A DNA stretch of 44,175 nucleotides from an uncultured Acetobacteraceae bacterium (lineage in GTDB: Bacteria; Pseudomonadota; Alphaproteobacteria; Acetobacterales; Acetobacteraceae): NCBI GenBank assembly GCA_903918195.1, contig CAIXDS010000311.1, forward strand, positions 1-44,175. Reading direction: 5' to 3'. Below, piece by piece: positions 34,007 to 42,983 of this stretch. Below the pieces are notes generated by a model. The model had not been told where the DNA came from and did not search any database. It saw nothing but the letters and a program-made list of their open reading frames with translations. Positions within the stretch are counted from its first letter, which is position 1, and each line of letters begins with the position of its first letter. Made by a program: the position numbers and the translations under genes.

Positions 34007-35632
34007 ATGGCGAACAACCGATCCCGCCATACGGTTCACCGGCTGATGCTTGGTTTGGCGCTGGCGGTGATTCTGATGTGCGGACAGCCGACCAAGGCAC
34101 AGACGCAGCCGGCCGCGACCAGCAAGCCGAACATCGTCATCATCTGGGGCGATGATATCGGCCTGACCAATGTCAGCGCCTACTCGCAAGGGCTGATGGG
34201 CTACCAGACGCCCAACATCGACCGCATTGCCCATGAGGGCGTGCTGTTCACCGACTATTATGGCGAGCAGAGCTGCACCGCCGGCCGGTCCGCCTTCATC
34301 ACCGGGCAGAGCGTGTTCCGAACAGGGCTGTCCAAGGTCGGGCTGCCGGGGGCCGAAATCGGTCTGCAGAAAGAAGACCCGACGATTGCCGAACTGCTCA
34401 AGCCGCTCGGCTACGCCACCGGCCAGTTCGGCAAGAACCATCTCGGCGACCGCAACAAGTTCCTGCCCACCGTGCACGGCTTCGACGAATTCTACGGCAA
34501 CCTCTACCACCTGAACGCCGAGGAGGAGCCGGAGAACCGCGACTATCCGAAGGACCCGGCGTTCCGCGCGAAGTTCGGCCCGCGCGGCGTGCTGCATACA
34601 TGGGCGACCGACGTCGACGATCCCACCGTGGACCCGCGCTTTGGCCCGGTCGGCCGCCAGCGCATCGAGGATACCGGGCCGCTGACGATCAAGCGGATGG
34701 AAACGATCGACGACGACATCGCCGCGCGCGGTGCGGATTTCATCGAGCGGCAGGTGAAGGCAGGCAAGCCGGTGTTCACCTGGATCAACTTCACCCACAT
34801 GCATTTCCGTACCCATGAAAAGCCGGAGAGCGTGGGCCAGTCCGGACGTTGGCAGAGCGAATACCACGACGTGATGATCGATCACGACCGCAACGTCGGC
34901 ACGATCCTCGCCAAGCTGGATGAACTCGGCATCGCCGACAACACCATCGTGTTCTACGGCACCGATAACGGGCCGCACATGAACACCTGGCCGGACGGCG
35001 CGATGACACCGTTCCGTAACGAGAAGAACTCCAACTGGGAAGGCGCGTTCCGGGTGCCGGCGCTGGTGCGCTGGCCGGGCCACATCAAGCCCGGCAGCGT
35101 CTCCAACGAGATCATGTCGCAGCTCGACTGGTTTCCGACGCTGCTGGCCGCGGCCGGCGATCCCGACGTTACCGGGCGGTTGCTGGTCGGCGATAAGGTC
35201 GGCGACATGACCTACAAGGTGCATCTCGACGGCTACAATTTCCTGCCGTACCTGACCGGTCAGGCGCCGAAGGGGCCGCGCGAGAGCTATTTCTACTTCT
35301 CCGATGAAGGCGACCTGATGGCGATGCGCTACGACAACTGGAAGCTCCAGTTCGCAACGCAGCCCGCGGAGGGAACGCTGCAGGTGTGGATGCACGAGTT
35401 CGATCACCCGCGCATTCCTTACATCTTCAACCTGCGCACCGATCCGTTTGAACGGGCAACGATTACCTCCAACACTTACTATGACTGGCTGCTGGACCGG
35501 GCCTTCCTGCTGGTGCCGGCGCAGCAATATGTCGGGCAGTTCCTGGCGACGTTCCAGGCGTATCCGCCGCGCCAGAAGGCGGCGAGTTTCACGATCCAGC
35601 AGGCGCTGGAGAAACTGGCCTCGCCGGAGTAG
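34007..35632 (+). CDS. Exported arylsulfatase (alkaline phosphatase superfamily)
   Basis: This 541-residue enzyme has a signal peptide (LMLGLALAVILMCG, cut after TKA), metal-binding aspartates in IIWGDDIG and the sulfatase signature with C90 in CTAGRSAFITGQ, the cysteine that is converted to formylglycine. Further conserved parts are GKNHLGD and FYGTDNGPHMNTWPDG. It should hydrolyse sulfate esters in the periplasm; the substrate is unknown. The ATG at 34007 has AAGGA upstream. No formylglycine-generating enzyme is in the window. It follows the nucleotidase on the same strand (94 bases), suggesting joint use in ester scavenging. Confidence 0.92.
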   Translation: MANNRSRHTVHRLMLGLALAVILMCGQPTKAQTQPAATSKPNIVIIWGDDIGLTNVSAYSQGLMGYQTPNIDRIAHEGVLFTDYYGEQSCTAGRSAFITGQSVFRTGLSKVGLPGAEIGLQKEDPTIAELLKPLGYATGQFGKNHLGDRNKFLPTVHGFDEFYGNLYHLNAEEEPENRDYPKDPAFRAKFGPRGVLHTWATDVDDPTVDPRFGPVGRQRIEDTGPLTIKRMETIDDDIAARGADFIERQVKAGKPVFTWINFTHMHFRTHEKPESVGQSGRWQSEYHDVMIDHDRNVGTILAKLDELGIADNTIVFYGTDNGPHMNTWPDGAMTPFRNEKNSNWEGAFRVPALVRWPGHIKPGSVSNEIMSQLDWFPTLLAAAGDPDVTGRLLVGDKVGDMTYKVHLDGYNFLPYLTGQAPKGPRESYFYFSDEGDLMAMRYDNWKLQFATQPAEGTLQVWMHEFDHPRIPYIFNLRTDPFERATITSNTYYDWLLDRAFLLVPAQQYVGQFLATFQAYPPRQKAASFTIQQALEKLASPE

Positions 35633-35637
35633 TCACA

Positions 35638-35673
35638 CGGCGGAGCGGGGGGCCGCATACCCCCGCTCCGCCG
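35638..35673 (+). terminator. Strong hairpin after the sulfatase gene
   Basis: A perfect 14-bp GC-rich stem (35638-35651 with 35660-35673) and an 8-base loop lie five bases after the sulfatase stop. There is no U-tract (GTTCGCG follows), so it may be a weak terminator or an mRNA-stabilising hairpin before the cytochrome gene. Confidence 0.6.
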
Positions 35674-35716
35674 GTTCGCGTGTCGTGCCGGACCTGAATT
35701 TGCGGCGAGATGAAGA

Positions 35717-38026
35717 ATGACCGGCGACGTGCGGTTGCGTTCCAATAACGCCCGGCTGCTTGTTCTGGCGCTGCTGGCCTGGCTGCTGCCCGGCCCGGCA
35801 GTCGCGCAGGAGCCAGCCCGCTTCGTCGGCGGCGGGGCCTGTGCCGGCTGCCACAGGAACGAGGCGCAGGACTGGGCGCCGTCGCATCACGCCAAAGCCA
35901 TGCAACCGGCGACGCCCGCCTCGGTGCTGGGCAATTTTGATAACGCCACGCTCACCCATCACGGCGTCACCACGACATTCCGCCGCGACGGCGATGCCTT
36001 TCTGGTGCGGACGCAAAGCCAGGACGGGACGCTGCAGGATTATCCGGTGGCCTACACGTTCGGCGTGTTCCCGCTGCAGCAATATCTCATCGCCTTCCCG
36101 GGCGGGCGGCTGCAGGCGCTCGGCATCGCCTGGGACGCACGGCCGGCGGACCAGGGCGGGCAACGCTGGTACCCGCTCTATCCCAACCCGACCCCGCCGC
36201 CCGGCGACCGGCTGCACTGGACCGGGCGGGACCAGACCTGGAACTACATGTGCGCGGACTGCCACTCCACCGGTCTGGCGAAGAATTTCGACCTGTCCGC
36301 GAACCGTTATTCGACCACCTGGACGGATGTGAACGTCGCCTGCGAGGCGTGCCATGGGCCGGGCTCGGCGCATATCGCCTGGGCGGCGGCAAAAACCGCT
36401 GGCGGCGCACCGGATTCCAACCACAAGGGGCTGGTGGCGTGGCTGAAAGCGCCCGAAGCGGCCATGTGGGTCATGGACCCGGCAACCGGTATCGCACGGC
36501 GCACCGGACCGGCGCCGCCCGAGGCGCAACTGAATATCTGCGCCGGCTGCCATTCCCGCCGCCGCCTGATCGCCGCCGCGGCCAATCCGGCAGCCCCCTT
36601 GCTGGACCGCGCTTTGCCGGCGTTGCTGGAGCCGGGCCTTTACTTTGCCGACGGGCAGATCGACGGCGAGGTGTTCGAGTGGGGCAGCTTCGTGCAGAGC
36701 CCGATGTTCCGGGCCGGGGTGACCTGCATCAACTGCCACGAGCCGCACAGCGCGAAGCTGCGCGCCGAGGGCAACGCGCTGTGCGCGCAGTGCCACCTGC
36801 CGGCAAAATTCGATACCGCCGCGCATCATCACCATCCGGACGGCAAGGGCGCGCAGTGCATGGCGTGCCACATGCCCAGCAAGGTGTACATGGGCGTGCA
36901 TGTCCGGCACGACCACGGCTTTCGGGTGCCGCAACCGGACCTGTCGGGGACGATCGGCACCCCGAACGCCTGCGGACAATGCCACCCCGACCATAACGCG
37001 GCATGGGCGGCGCACATCGTCGCGTCATGGCACCCGGACCGGCTTCTGCCACGCCCGGATTTCGCCGCCGCGCTGGAAGCGGGACGGCGCGAAACGGCCG
37101 AGGCCGGGCCGTTGCTGGAGCGGCTGATCCTGGACCGGGCGCAGCCGGCGATCGCCCGCGCCACCGCGCTGACGATGCTGCCGCACTTTGCCACCCCCAA
37201 CGCCGCCGCGGCACTGCGCGCCGGCATCACCGACCCCGACCCGCTGGTGCGTCTGGGGGCCGCCCGCGCGCTGCCGCCGGACCTGCCGCTTGCGCTGCTG
37301 GACCTGGCGTTGCCGCTGCTGTCCGATCCGCTGCTTGCGGTGCGGATCGAGGCCGCCCGGTCGCTCGCCGGCGCCGATCCGCAAGGGTTGCTGCCGGAGT
37401 CCCGCGCCGCGCTCGACCGCGCCGTCGCCGAGTTGGACTCCGCCGAGCTGGTGGATGCCGATCGGCCCGAGACGCATCTCAATCTGGGGCTGCTGCATCT
37501 GCGCCGCCAGCAGCCGGATGCGGCCGAGGACGCCTATCGCACCGCGCTCCGGCTGGACCCGGTCTTCGTGCCGGCCATGGTCAATCTCGCGGATGTGCAG
37601 CGGCAGCGTGGCCGCGAGCAGGACAGCATCGCCCTGCTGCGGCGCGCAATCGCCGCCGAACCCGGCAATGCCGATGCGGTGCACAGCCTCGGCCTCGCGA
37701 TGGTGCGGCAGCACCGCTATGCGGAGGCGCTGACGCTGCTGAAACGGGCCAGCGAACTGGCGCCGGACAATGCCCGCTACGCCTATGTCACTGCCGTGGC
37801 GCTCAATTCGCAGGGGGCGCCGGACGAGGCTTACCGGTTGCTGCAGGACACCCAGGCGCGCCATCCGGCCGACCGGGATGTGCTCGCGGCCCTGGTGTCA
37901 TTGGCCCAGGCGCGCGGCGATGGGGCCGGCGCGTTGCAGTATGGCCGGGCGCTGGCGGCTTTGGTGCCGGGCGACCGGCAGCTCGAACAGCTGCTTCGCC
38001 AGCTTGAGCAGGCGGCACCAAGATAA
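35717..38026 (+). CDS. Octaheme cytochrome c with HEAT and TPR repeats
   Basis: This 769-residue periplasmic protein has a signal peptide (LLVLALLAWLLPGPAVAQ) and eight CxxCH haem-binding motifs, starting at residues 42, 179, 209, 275, 337, 356, 381 and 419. The spacing resembles cytochrome c554-like multihaem proteins, and His-rich stretches (AAHHHHPDG, HVRHDHGF) could supply distal ligands. After the last haem come HEAT-like helices (about 470-570) and at least four TPR units (about 590-755). The redox partner is unknown. The context (sulfatase, nucleotidase) gives no clear pathway. The ATG at 35717 has GAGATGAAGA upstream. Confidence 0.9.
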   Translation: MTGDVRLRSNNARLLVLALLAWLLPGPAVAQEPARFVGGGACAGCHRNEAQDWAPSHHAKAMQPATPASVLGNFDNATLTHHGVTTTFRRDGDAFLVRTQSQDGTLQDYPVAYTFGVFPLQQYLIAFPGGRLQALGIAWDARPADQGGQRWYPLYPNPTPPPGDRLHWTGRDQTWNYMCADCHSTGLAKNFDLSANRYSTTWTDVNVACEACHGPGSAHIAWAAAKTAGGAPDSNHKGLVAWLKAPEAAMWVMDPATGIARRTGPAPPEAQLNICAGCHSRRRLIAAAANPAAPLLDRALPALLEPGLYFADGQIDGEVFEWGSFVQSPMFRAGVTCINCHEPHSAKLRAEGNALCAQCHLPAKFDTAAHHHHPDGKGAQCMACHMPSKVYMGVHVRHDHGFRVPQPDLSGTIGTPNACGQCHPDHNAAWAAHIVASWHPDRLLPRPDFAAALEAGRRETAEAGPLLERLILDRAQPAIARATALTMLPHFATPNAAAALRAGITDPDPLVRLGAARALPPDLPLALLDLALPLLSDPLLAVRIEAARSLAGADPQGLLPESRAALDRAVAELDSAELVDADRPETHLNLGLLHLRRQQPDAAEDAYRTALRLDPVFVPAMVNLADVQRQRGREQDSIALLRRAIAAEPGNADAVHSLGLAMVRQHRYAEALTLLKRASELAPDNARYAYVTAVALNSQGAPDEAYRLLQDTQARHPADRDVLAALVSLAQARGDGAGALQYGRALAALVPGDRQLEQLLRQLEQAAPR

Positions 38027-38258
38027 CCAACGCCGGGCACGGCGCAACCGGCGCCCGTTGCGGCGGCGGGATGGTTCAATCGTGATGCAGTTTGGTACGA
38101 ACAAATCCAGCCAAACCCTTGCGTGGGCCATGGAAAATGGCCAAACTAAGGCGCATAATAATAGCTGGATGGACAAGTCGGGGGACTGAGTGCTGCCAGG
38201 ACGGGCGGGTGCCGCGTCTGCCGGCAGGGAACGGCCCTGACTGCGTAAGGAGGGCGAT
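38027..38258. promoter_or_regulatory. Intergenic region with small ORF and repeated GTTTGG motifs
   Basis: A locally AT-richer patch (38075-38175) holds three copies of a GTTTGG core: plus strand at 38089, minus strand at about 38111 and 38141, the last two 30 bases apart. It also contains a small hairpin GGCCAT-ggaaa-ATGGCC (38126-38142). A possible 34-codon ORF runs from ATG 38085 to 38189. The motifs may be operators for the genes that follow. AAGGAGG (38247-38253) is the ribosome binding site of the next gene. Confidence 0.4.
38085..38189 (+). CDS. Possible 34-residue small protein
   Basis: The frame starts at an ATG (MQFGTNKSSQTLAWAM) and ends with WMDKSGD. Its composition (Asn, Lys, Ser, Gln) differs from the Ala/Pro/Arg-rich shadow frames seen elsewhere in this GC-rich DNA, which makes it worth noting. 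No Shine-Dalgarno sequence of note precedes the ATG and no family is recognised. It overlaps the motif cluster described for this gap. Confidence 0.2.
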   Translation: MQFGTNKSSQTLAWAMENGQTKAHNNSWMDKSGD

Positions 38259-39269
38259 GTGGTGATCGGTGGTCGGCGTCTCATTCTGGGTGGTCTGGTG
38301 ACGCTGTCCGCCGGTGCGGTCGGCTGGAAACTGGGCTTCAGCCCCTCCGCCAACCCGGTAACGGCGGCCGCGGGCGACAGCCCCGCGGCAGCGCCACCGG
38401 CCAGCCCGGCCGCTGCTGGGTCGGCCCTGCCGCCGAGCATTCAGCCACCCGCTCCCGGGATTGCAGCGCCGAACGTCACGACCCAGAACGTTGCGGCCCC
38501 GCCGGCGAGCGTTCCGGCCACGGTTTCCGGCCTGCCGCCCTGGCGGCGGAACGCCATCCGCCCGCCCGCGGTCGATGGCCGCCCCGCCATCACCATCGTC
38601 ATCGACGACCTCGGCGTCATCCGCAATGGCACCGCCCGCACGCTGGTGCTGCCGGGGCCACTCACCTTGTCCTGGTTCCCCTTCGCCCCCCGTCTGGCCG
38701 AGCAGGTGGCCGAGGGCGTGGCGCGGGGTCACGAGACAACCTTGCACATGCCGATGCAGGCGGGCCCGCACTCCGAGGCGTCGGTCGGCCCCGACCCGCT
38801 GCGGGTCGATCTGCCGGCCGCGGTCAATCTGGCGCGCCTGAAGACGGCCCTCGCGGCCGTGCCGGGCATCGTCGGGCTCAACAACCACATGGGCACCGTC
38901 GCGACCCGCGATGCAGCGCTCATGGAACTGGTCGCGCAGGAAACCAAATCGCAGGGCATGCTGTTCCTCGACAGCGTGGTTATCCCGCACAGCCAGGGCG
39001 TGAAGCGCTGCGACGCCGCCGGCGTGCCGACCGCCGCGCGCGACGAGTTCATCGACAACACCTCCAGCCCCGCCGACATCGCCAGGGCCTTGGCGGCCAT
39101 TGAGGCGCATGCGGTGCGCACCGGCCACTGCATCGCCATCGGTCATCCGCGGCCGCACACGCTCGACGCGCTGGAGGCCTGGCTGCCGACCCTGCACGGC
39201 AAGGGTTTCGCCCTCTGGCCGCTCTCCGCCACCGTCGCCTGGCGCAACGGACTGCCGCTGGCGGCGTGA
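38259..39269 (+). CDS. Divergent polysaccharide deacetylase, YibQ family
   Basis: This 336-residue protein has an N-terminal membrane segment (LILGGLVTLSAGAVGW), a Pro/Ala-rich spacer to about residue 95 and a catalytic domain with ITIVIDDLG, TTLHMPMQ, GLNNHMGT and HCIAIGHPRP, matching the YibQ (DUF610) group of divergent deacetylases. It should act on a periplasmic glycan, perhaps peptidoglycan, which is inference. The start is GTG 38259 or GTG 38262, both placed well after AAGGAGG. Its stop overlaps the dut start (GTGA). Confidence 0.88.
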   Translation: MVIGGRRLILGGLVTLSAGAVGWKLGFSPSANPVTAAAGDSPAAAPPASPAAAGSALPPSIQPPAPGIAAPNVTTQNVAAPPASVPATVSGLPPWRRNAIRPPAVDGRPAITIVIDDLGVIRNGTARTLVLPGPLTLSWFPFAPRLAEQVAEGVARGHETTLHMPMQAGPHSEASVGPDPLRVDLPAAVNLARLKTALAAVPGIVGLNNHMGTVATRDAALMELVAQETKSQGMLFLDSVVIPHSQGVKRCDAAGVPTAARDEFIDNTSSPADIARALAAIEAHAVRTGHCIAIGHPRPHTLDALEAWLPTLHGKGFALWPLSATVAWRNGLPLAA

Positions 39270-39775
39270 GCGCGCAAGGCGCGGCCGTGAACGCCCCGCC
39301 CACGGTCGAGGTGAGGATTCTCGATGACCGCATCCGTGCCTGGGGCCTGCCGCGCTATCAGAGCGACATGGCCGCCGCCATCGACCTGTTCGCCTGCGTC
39401 GATGCGCCGCTGGTCCTGGCGCCGCACTCGCCGGCGGAGCTGGTGCCGTCCGGCATCTCGGTGTTCATCGGCAACAAGCAGCTCGCGGCGATCATCGTGC
39501 CGCGGTCCGGGCTCGGCCATCGCAGCGGCCTGGTGATCGGTAATCTGGTCGGCCTGATCGATGCCGATTACACCGGACCGGTGATGATCAGCGTCTGGAA
39601 CCGCAGCGCGCCCGGCTGCGAACCGATCATGATCCGCCCGGGCGACCGTATCGCGCAAATGCTGTTCGTGCCGGTGCTCCGGCCGCGTTTCGAAGTTGTC
39701 GATGAATTCTCCCGCAACACCGAGCGCGGGGACGCGGGGTTCGGATCGACCGGCACCGGGGAACCTCCGGCTTAG
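39266..39775 (+). CDS. dut: dUTP diphosphatase
   Basis: This 169-residue enzyme hydrolyses dUTP to dUMP, keeping uracil out of DNA and feeding thymidylate synthesis. The five trimeric dUTPase motifs are visible: AAIDLFA, PRSGLGHRSGL, GLIDADYTGPV, RPGDRIAQMLF and the C-terminal RGDAGFGSTG. It starts at a GTG overlapping the deacetylase stop codon, so it is translationally coupled. Motif I has AAIDLFA where most members have GA(A/G)xDL; otherwise the sequence is normal. Confidence 0.95.
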   Translation: MSAQGAAVNAPPTVEVRILDDRIRAWGLPRYQSDMAAAIDLFACVDAPLVLAPHSPAELVPSGISVFIGNKQLAAIIVPRSGLGHRSGLVIGNLVGLIDADYTGPVMISVWNRSAPGCEPIMIRPGDRIAQMLFVPVLRPRFEVVDEFSRNTERGDAGFGSTGTGEPPA

Positions 39776-39888
39776 GCCCCCCGGCCAGTCATCGAACTGA
39801 CATGGTTGCCCGGCTGGCTGACCCCGGCGGCTTGGGCTAACACCGGGTCAGAGTCTCGCCCCTGCCCTCCCAGCCCGTGGACGCGCCG

Positions 39889-41613
39889 ATGTCAAGCACC
39901 GCCACCCCGGCCGCGCTCTCCGGCCGGCGCCTGCCGAACGTCTGGGACATCGCCGCGCTGTGCTGTGTGGTGGGGCTGCTGGTCGCCATGGCCACCGCCG
40001 CGCGCGGCACCCTGGTACCGCTGGACGCGCTGGAGGCGACGCCGATCGACCTCGATCCCGGGCGGCTGCCGGAATACGCGGTGCGCACCACGCTGCGCAT
40101 GTTCGCCGCCCTGTTCTGCTCGATCCTGTTCACCTTCACCTATGCCCCGCTGGCGGCCAAGAACCGGCGGGCCGGGCTGATCATGGTGCCGGTGCTCGAC
40201 ATCCTGCAGTCGGTGCCGATCCTGGGCTTCCTGTCCTTCACCGTCGCCTTCTTCATGAACCTGTTCCCCGGCCGCGTGCTGGGGCTGGAGCTGGCGGCGA
40301 TCTTCGCCATTTTCACCAGCCAGGCCTGGAACATGGCGTTCAGCTTCTACCAGTCGCTGACCACCATTCCCTCCGACCTGGACGAGGCCACCAAGCTGTT
40401 CCGCCTGACCACCTGGCAGCGCTTCTGGCGGCTGGAAGTGCCGTTCGCCATGCCGGGGCTGGTGTGGAACACCATGCTGTCGATGTCGGCGGGCTGGTTC
40501 TTCGTGGTGGCATCCGAGGCGATCACGCTGGGCGAGCACACCTGGCAGTTGCCCGGCATCGGCTCCTACGTGGCCGCCGCCCTGGCGGCGCGCGATATCG
40601 GCGCGGTGTTCTGGGCGATCGGCGCCATGCTGCTGGTGATCCTCGCCTACGACCAGCTGCTGTTCCGTCCGCTGGTCGCCTGGTCGGCGCGGTTCCGCTT
40701 CGAAACCACCGCCTCGGCCACCGCCGAGGATCCCTGGGTGCTGGCGCTGCTGCGGCGCACCCATGTGCTGCGGGTGGCCGGCGGGATGGTGGAGCGCGCC
40801 TTCGGGACCATCACCTCGCTCCGCCTCGGCCGGCCGGCGGCGGCTTCACGGCAGCGCCGGGAGCGCTCGCGCCTGTCCGATGCGGCATTCGCCGCCGGGG
40901 TGGCGCTGGCGGTGGGCGCGGCACTGTGGCAGGTGGTGGGCTACGTCTCCGGCGCGCTGACCTGGGCGGATCTGCGCGAGACCGTGCTGCTCGGCTCGCT
41001 GACGCTGCTGCGCGTGGTGGTGCTGATCGCGCTGGCCTCGATGGTGTGGGTGCCAGTCGGCGTGTGGCTCGGGCTGCGCCCGACCTGGGCGCGGCGGGTG
41101 CAGCCGCTGGCGCAGTTCCTGGCCGCCTTCCCGGCCAACCTGCTGTTCCCGGTCTTCGTCGTCGTAATCGTACGGTTCGGCCTCAACGAGGACGTGTTCC
41201 TCACCCCGCTGATGGTGCTGGGCACCCAGTGGTACATCCTGTTCAACGTCATTGCCGGCGCCGCCGCCTTCCCCGGCGACCTGCAGGAAGTGGCGAAGAA
41301 TTTCCGCGTCGGCGGGTTCCTGTGGTGGCGCCGCGTCATCATCCCCGGAATCCTGCCCTACTACGTCACCGGCGCGATCACCGCCTCGGGCGGCTCCTGG
41401 AACGCCGCCATCGTCGCCGAGGTGGCGTCCTGGGGCGATACCAAACTGCAGGCGCACGGGCTCGGCGCCTACATCGCCCAGGCCACCGACGCCGGCGACT
41501 TCCACAAGATCGTGCTCGGCGTCGTGGTGATGTCGTTGTTTGTGCTGCTGTTCAACCGGCTGCTGTGGCGGCCGCTTTATGCCTATGCCAGCCGTCGCGC
41601 GACCCTGGGATAA
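39889..41613 (+). CDS. Fused double ABC permease, NitT/TauT type
   Basis: This 574-residue inner-membrane protein carries two binding-protein-dependent permease domains in one chain. Each has an EAA loop: EATKLFRLTTWQRFWRLEVP in the first half and EVAKNFRVGGFLWWRRVIIP in the second. Each half has about five or six membrane helices. It forms the channel for the ATPase encoded 14 bases downstream. Such fused permeases occur among anion and sulfonate/nitrate-type importers, but the substrate is unknown. The ATG at 39889 is chosen; a GTG at 39877 is possible. Confidence 0.9.
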   Translation: MSSTATPAALSGRRLPNVWDIAALCCVVGLLVAMATAARGTLVPLDALEATPIDLDPGRLPEYAVRTTLRMFAALFCSILFTFTYAPLAAKNRRAGLIMVPVLDILQSVPILGFLSFTVAFFMNLFPGRVLGLELAAIFAIFTSQAWNMAFSFYQSLTTIPSDLDEATKLFRLTTWQRFWRLEVPFAMPGLVWNTMLSMSAGWFFVVASEAITLGEHTWQLPGIGSYVAAALAARDIGAVFWAIGAMLLVILAYDQLLFRPLVAWSARFRFETTASATAEDPWVLALLRRTHVLRVAGGMVERAFGTITSLRLGRPAAASRQRRERSRLSDAAFAAGVALAVGAALWQVVGYVSGALTWADLRETVLLGSLTLLRVVVLIALASMVWVPVGVWLGLRPTWARRVQPLAQFLAAFPANLLFPVFVVVIVRFGLNEDVFLTPLMVLGTQWYILFNVIAGAAAFPGDLQEVAKNFRVGGFLWWRRVIIPGILPYYVTGAITASGGSWNAAIVAEVASWGDTKLQAHGLGAYIAQATDAGDFHKIVLGVVVMSLFVLLFNRLLWRPLYAYASRRATLG

Positions 41614-41626
41614 GGAAACAAGGCCG

Positions 41627-42955
41627 ATGGACGCCACTGTCGCCCAACCGCTGCCACCGCAACCGCTGTTGCAGGTGCGTGCCTGCCGGCAGGCCTACCA
41701 CAAGGACAGCAACGCCGACCTGGTGGTGCTGGACGATGTGAACCTGACGCTGCAGGCGGGGGAAATCGTCGGCCTGCTCGGCCGCTCCGGCTCGGGCAAA
41801 TCGACGCTGCTGCGCATCGTCTCCGGCCTGCTGCCGCCCACCGCCGGCGAGGTGATCTGGCGCGGCGAGGCGTTGCGCGGCCCGGCGCCGGGCATCGCCA
41901 TGGTGTTCCAGAGTTTCGCCCTGTTCCCCTGGCTGACCGTGCAGGAGAACGTGGAACTCGGGCTGGAGGCACAAGGCGTGCCGCGCGCCGAGCGCGAGGC
42001 CCGGGCCGAGGAAGCGATCGATCTGATCGGCCTGGGCGGCTACGAGAGCGCCTATCCCAAGGAACTCTCGGGCGGCATGCGCCAGCGCGTCGGCCTGGCG
42101 CGCGCCCTGGTGGTGCACCCCGACCTGCTGCTGATGGACGAGCCGTTCAGCGCGCTGGACGTGCTGACCGCCGAGACGCTGCGCACCGACCTGATCGACC
42201 TGTGGATGGAGCACCGCCTGCCGGTGCAGTCCATCCTGATCGTCACCCACAACATCGAGGAAGCGGTGCTGCTGTGCGACCGCATTCTCGTATTCGCCTC
42301 CAACCCCGGCCGGGTGGCGCAGGAAATCCGGGTACCCTTCCCACACCCGCGCAACCGCCTGGACCCGGCCTTCCGGCAATTGGTGGACGAAATCTACGCG
42401 GTCATGACGCGCCGGGCGCCCCCCGCGCCGGCGCCGGTGGCACCCGCCGACGCCCCATTCGCCGCCCAGTTGCACCATGTTTCGACCAACCTGCTCGCCG
42501 GTCTGATGGAGGCGCTGGCCGGCCCGCCCTATGATGGCCGGGCCGACCTGCCGGCGCTGGCGGCCTCGCTGCAGCTGGAAGCCGACGAGCTGCTGCCGCT
42601 CGGCGAAACCCTGCAACTGCTCCACTTCGCCGAGCTGGAGGAAGGCGACATCAAGCTGAGCGAGACCGGCCGGCAGTTCGTGCAGTCCGACACCGATGAC
42701 CGCAAAAAGCTGTTCGCCGCTTCCCTGCTCGCGCATGTAAAGCTCGCCGCCGCCATCCGCCGCACCCTGGACGAGCGCTGGAACCACCGCGCCTCCGCGG
42801 TGCGCTTCCGCGACGAGCTGGAAGACCATATGTCGCCCGACTACGCCGAGGAGACGTTGCGCGCCATCATCGCCTGGGGCCGTTACGCCGAGCTGTACAG
42901 CTTCGACGAGGAAGCCCAGCAGTTCAGCCTGGAGGATATCGAGGCGGCGGCGTAA
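41627..42955 (+). CDS. ABC importer ATPase with C-terminal AAA-associated domain
   Basis: This 442-residue protein has Walker A GRSGSGKST (52-60), Q-loop FQSFALFPWLT, signature LSGGMRQRVGLARAL, Walker B LLLMDEPFSALD and VTHNIEEA, all typical of NitT/TauT ATPases. The extra 150 residues after about 285 match the AAA-associated C-terminal domain found fused to some such ATPases (HHVSTNLLAGLMEAL to the end), possibly regulatory. The ATG at 41627 follows an AAGGA ribosome binding site. It is cotranscribed with the double permease, and the AhpD-like gene follows after 28 bases. Confidence 0.93.
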   Translation: MDATVAQPLPPQPLLQVRACRQAYHKDSNADLVVLDDVNLTLQAGEIVGLLGRSGSGKSTLLRIVSGLLPPTAGEVIWRGEALRGPAPGIAMVFQSFALFPWLTVQENVELGLEAQGVPRAEREARAEEAIDLIGLGGYESAYPKELSGGMRQRVGLARALVVHPDLLLMDEPFSALDVLTAETLRTDLIDLWMEHRLPVQSILIVTHNIEEAVLLCDRILVFASNPGRVAQEIRVPFPHPRNRLDPAFRQLVDEIYAVMTRRAPPAPAPVAPADAPFAAQLHHVSTNLLAGLMEALAGPPYDGRADLPALAASLQLEADELLPLGETLQLLHFAELEEGDIKLSETGRQFVQSDTDDRKKLFAASLLAHVKLAAAIRRTLDERWNHRASAVRFRDELEDHMSPDYAEETLRAIIAWGRYAELYSFDEEAQQFSLEDIEAAA

Positions 42956-42983
42956 GTCTCCGCCGCCCCGCAGGAGACCCGCC

